DNA of 64,000 nt from NCBI RefSeq assembly GCF_016612505.1, contig NZ_JAENRR010000011.1, forward strand, positions 1 through 64,000, in the 5' to 3' direction. Shown in pieces: positions 61,846 through 64,000 of this stretch. The first letter of the stretch is position 1. The number at the start of each line of letters is the position of its first letter. Both the position numbers and the translations under genes were made by a program. The notes beneath the pieces are model-generated. The model ran no database searches and was not told the DNA's origin. It saw nothing but the letters and a program-made list of their open reading frames with translations. The DNA is from Carboxylicivirga marina (GTDB lineage: Bacteria > Bacteroidota > Bacteroidia > Bacteroidales > Marinilabiliaceae).

Positions 61846-62326
61846 TTGGGGCAATGCCAAAGAAAGAGTAAAGAGATTTCATGATTACTTCAGCGTAGCA
61901 ACGATTAAACGTATTTCAATATTATAAATCTCACATGTCCCGATATTTAATAATACTAGTTTAGAATACGAAGCGTAAGCAATGCCAGGTTCATTTATTT
62001 TATATATTCTTTTATTCTACATACTGATCTGAAGATTCATTTAGTCCATAACTTTTTACCGTGACCCATGATAAACGGATTAAATACTTCTTTCATCCAC
62101 TCCAACGAAACAACTTGTTTGTCGTCCCATTTTTCTTTGTTCAAGTGTAATCATCCATTATCAAACAGTGTGTAGATCTAAATACTGAACGCGGTTAGCG
62201 TGAAGACATTAGATTTTGCTGGGATTTATCGTGTTGCATTCGAGTCTTGGCTTATAAATCATTAACTTCACAAATCACTGAGATTGTCAACAAGCGATTT
62301 TGTAGATGTACATTAAATAGAGTCTG

Positions 62327-63076
62327 ATGAATATTAATATAGCAGTACTAATTGATGGGGACAATATACCATCCGCCAATGTAAAGGAGATGATGGAGGA
62401 AATTGCAAAATATGGAAACCCTACCATTAAAAGAATATATGGCGACTGGACTAAACCTGATTTAAATAATTGGAAAAAGATATTACTGGAGAATGCAATT
62501 ACTCCAATTCAGCAATATGCCTATACTTCGGGAAAGAATGCTACGGATTCGGCCATGATAATTGATGCCATGGATATCCTTTATTCTGAAAAAGTCAATG
62601 GATTCTGCTTAGTGTCAAGCGATAGTGATTTTACCAAATTAGCAACCAGATTAAGAGAAGCTGGCATGCAAGTAATTGGCATTGGGGAGAAAAAGACGCC
62701 AACCCCTTTTATAGTGGCATGTGATAAATTCATTTATATCGAAATTTTAAAAACCAGAGCTAAGGATAAAGAGTCTGAAGACGATAAAGATTCGGAGAAA
62801 GAACTATTTGATAAAATTTCCTCAAAGGAAATAAAACTAATTGCTGCAACAATTACAGATCTTTCTGATGATGAAGGGTGGGCATTTTTAGGTGATGTAG
62901 GAAGCTTATTGCAAAAAAAACGACCAAACTTTGATCCCAGAAATTACGGTTTTCAAAAATTAACTCCTTTGATTGACTCCATTGGCCGATTTGAGATTGA
63001 ACAAAGAGACAGTCCAAATAGCAGGTATAAGTTGATTTATGTGAAAAATAAAGTAAAATATATCTCAAAGAAGTAA
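62327..63076 (+). CDS. NYN (LabA/PIN-like) domain protein with C-terminal OST-HTH
   Basis: A 249-residue protein. Residues 1-140 form a NYN/LabA (DUF88) nuclease fold with acidic residues in VLIDGDNI, DSAMIIDAMDIL and LVSSDSDF. Residues about 170-245 match an OST-HTH/LOTUS-type domain (ISSKEIKLIAATITDLSDDE, YGFQKLTPLIDSIGRFEI). A Glu/Lys/Asp-rich linker (about 145-168) joins them. Such proteins are putative RNases or RNA binders. Monocistronic by spacing. Confidence 0.9.
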   Translation: MNINIAVLIDGDNIPSANVKEMMEEIAKYGNPTIKRIYGDWTKPDLNNWKKILLENAITPIQQYAYTSGKNATDSAMIIDAMDILYSEKVNGFCLVSSDSDFTKLATRLREAGMQVIGIGEKKTPTPFIVACDKFIYIEILKTRAKDKESEDDKDSEKELFDKISSKEIKLIAATITDLSDDEGWAFLGDVGSLLQKKRPNFDPRNYGFQKLTPLIDSIGRFEIEQRDSPNSRYKLIYVKNKVKYISKK

Positions 63077-63143
63077 GCTGTGGAGTAATTATAAATACAA
63101 GCAAATAAACTATCAAGAGTGTGTAGTTTGAAATGACTATTTG

Positions 63144-63443
63144 CTAATCCCCATTTTGGTTACCTGCCCAAAAGTCATCTTTATTGGGACTCTTTACCAT
63201 AGTAAGAAAATCCCAGACCTCATTTAAAATTTGACGCTCTTCACTCTTCTGCGGCTTAATGCCATCGAGGTATTGCACTTCAGCAACACTTTTGAAAAAC
63301 TTATCAAAATCAGTATAATAGCCTTCAGTGTGTTTAAAACGAATAAAGACACTGGGGAAGCTTAGTTTAATCACAAACTCATATTCAGGAAAGAATAGCT
63401 TGTTTGTTCCCAGATAGTAATTTTTAAACTTTTCAGGAATCAT
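63144..63443 (-). CDS. Small protein of unknown function
   Basis: A 99-residue, soluble, mixed-charge protein with aromatic-rich N-terminus (FKNYYLGTNKLFFPEYEF). No family recognised. It is the next gene after the histidine kinase in the same direction (67 bp), so it could be part of that transcript. Confidence 0.55.
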   Translation of the reverse strand: MIPEKFKNYYLGTNKLFFPEYEFVIKLSFPSVFIRFKHTEGYYTDFDKFFKSVAEVQYLDGIKPQKSEERQILNEVWDFLTMVKSPNKDDFWAGNQNGD

Positions 63444-63510
63444 ATTTTCTTAGTTTTTTGATTAGGGGCTGTTACATGTTAGTAATGGTATTATGTGCCC
63501 CCTTGCAAAA

Positions 63511-64000
63511 TTACCTGTTACCATTCATATGGCAAGGTAAAGTAAATTTGAATTCGCTGCCTTGCCCCAAATTACTTTCCACCCAAATTTTGCCTCCTTC
63601 AATTTCAATAAATTCTTTACAGAGTAGCAAACCTAAACCTGTTCCAGGCTCTTGTGCGGTACCATAGCTCGAGTGAATAGCTTCCTGCTTAAATATCTTA
63701 CGCAAAGCATCTTCATGCAAACCTATTCCATTATCCTTCACTACAATTTCAATAAAATCATTCTTAGTTAGTGCGGTAACTTCAATAGTACCTTTGTTGT
63801 CAGTGAATTTTATAGCATTATTAATCAAGTTCCTGAAAACTGTGGCAATCATATGCCTATCTAAATAGGCAACAATATCCTTGTTGATAAAGTTATGAAT
63901 GGTAATCTTTTTTTTATGAGCATTTAATTGCGCTGAATTGATGGCTTCGGTTAGAATGGGAGAGATGTTGATGCGTGACGGTTTAAATGGCATCTTATCG
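63511..64000 (-). CDS. Sensor histidine kinase, C-terminal part (continues beyond the window)
   Basis: The visible ~163 codons encode the HATPase_c domain: N box (FRNLINNAIKFT), G1 box (VKDNGIGL), G2 box (GTGLGLLLCKEF) and the closing GQGSEFKFTLP. The dimerisation/His-box and any sensor domain would lie right of the window edge, and the frame is open through base 64000. The ATG at 63993 is internal. It phosphorylates a response regulator that is not seen here. Confidence 0.93.
   Translation of the reverse strand, partial: DKMPFKPSRINISPILTEAINSAQLNAHKKKITIHNFINKDIVAYLDRHMIATVFRNLINNAIKFTDNKGTIEVTALTKNDFIEIVVKDNGIGLHEDALRKIFKQEAIHSSYGTAQEPGTGLGLLLCKEFIEIEGGKIWVESNLGQGSEFKFTLPCHMNGNR

Larger units (their letters stand above)
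61118..62326. other. Long intergenic region with palindromic repeats, no gene seen
   Basis: About 1.2 kb between the head-group operon and the NYN gene. Frames at 61367-61570 and 61679-61927 overlap hairpins and have no family. Two hairpin elements are listed separately; the right half (from about 61930) is AT-rich and featureless. Confidence 0.55.

Noticed and set aside
61367-61927. 67- and 82-codon frames in the repeat-rich spacer
   Set aside because: They overlap the hairpin arms of the MITE-like element and have no coding signature.
1-64000. rRNA or tRNA genes
   Set aside because: I saw no tRNA cloverleaf with intact T-arm and no conserved rRNA segments on reading the spacers, though a tRNA scan was not possible.

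Overview
The window is chromosomal DNA of a marine-type or gut-type anaerobic member of the Bacteroidota (my best guess is Marinilabiliales or a related order; this is an inference). The signs are: a SusC/SusD pair under an ECF sigma/FecR switch, a secreted GLUG-repeat protein with a type IX secretion C-terminal sorting domain, a HYC_CC_PP-type small protein, TAnnTTTG promoter elements, AT-rich spacers, and an anaerobic gene set (HydE, 2-oxoacid:ferredoxin oxidoreductase, flavodoxin, ADP-forming acyl-CoA synthetase, a KamA-type radical SAM protein). There are no rRNA or tRNA genes and no CRISPR array that I can see.

Layout. 1-1000: GC-richer, palindrome-bearing DNA with no believable gene, then HU. 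1.5-4.4 kb: a small leftward cassette that looks phage-derived (DUF5675 protein, 3-TM holin-like protein, a tiny membrane protein and a 251-residue conserved unknown), separated by a duplicated ~200 bp intergenic repeat. 5.3-19.2 kb: rightward ECF sigma, FecR, SusC, SusD, DUF4843 lipoprotein, PKD-like lipoprotein, then two tandem pairs of a TlpA-like thioredoxin lipoprotein with a trypsin-fold protease. There is no glycoside hydrolase, so the locus probably serves peptide or protein acquisition. One of the two proteases carries Cys instead of Ser as nucleophile. 19.9-24.8 kb: the GLUG/T9SS surface protein (leftward), then a Fic enzyme with a small HTH-like partner. 25.2-27.6 kb: NamZ-type DUF1343 protein and HydE (leftward).

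27.8-35.8 kb: energy metabolism, namely ADP-forming acyl-CoA synthetase, Mpv17-like membrane protein, flavodoxin, a PLP aminotransferase and the four-subunit VOR/KOR enzyme. Together these could take an amino acid to a 2-oxoacid, then an acyl-CoA, then a free acid plus ATP. 35.8-47 kb: a PurF homologue without its N-terminal Cys, a small gene and attenuator-like terminator in front of bioB, a coiled-coil protein, an SRPBCC protein, a flavodoxin-ferredoxin protein, the long KamA-like protein, a cation-chloride cotransporter and an AbgA-like peptidase. 47.6-55.3 kb: a leftward Cus-type copper/silver efflux operon (HYC_CC_PP protein, CusA, TolC-like, CusB-like) whose adaptor ends in three tandem HMA domains. 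A divergent three-part regulator (DUF4242, cyclase-like, AraC) starts just beyond, followed by a cupin protein.

58.5-61.1 kb: a compact rightward operon of a nucleotidyltransferase, a CobD/HisC-like PLP enzyme and a CDP-alcohol phosphatidyltransferase, most simply read as a phospholipid head-group pathway. 61.1-62.3 kb: palindromic MITE-like repeats. 62.3-64 kb: a NYN/OST-HTH protein, a small unknown, and the C-terminal half of a sensor histidine kinase that runs off the right edge.
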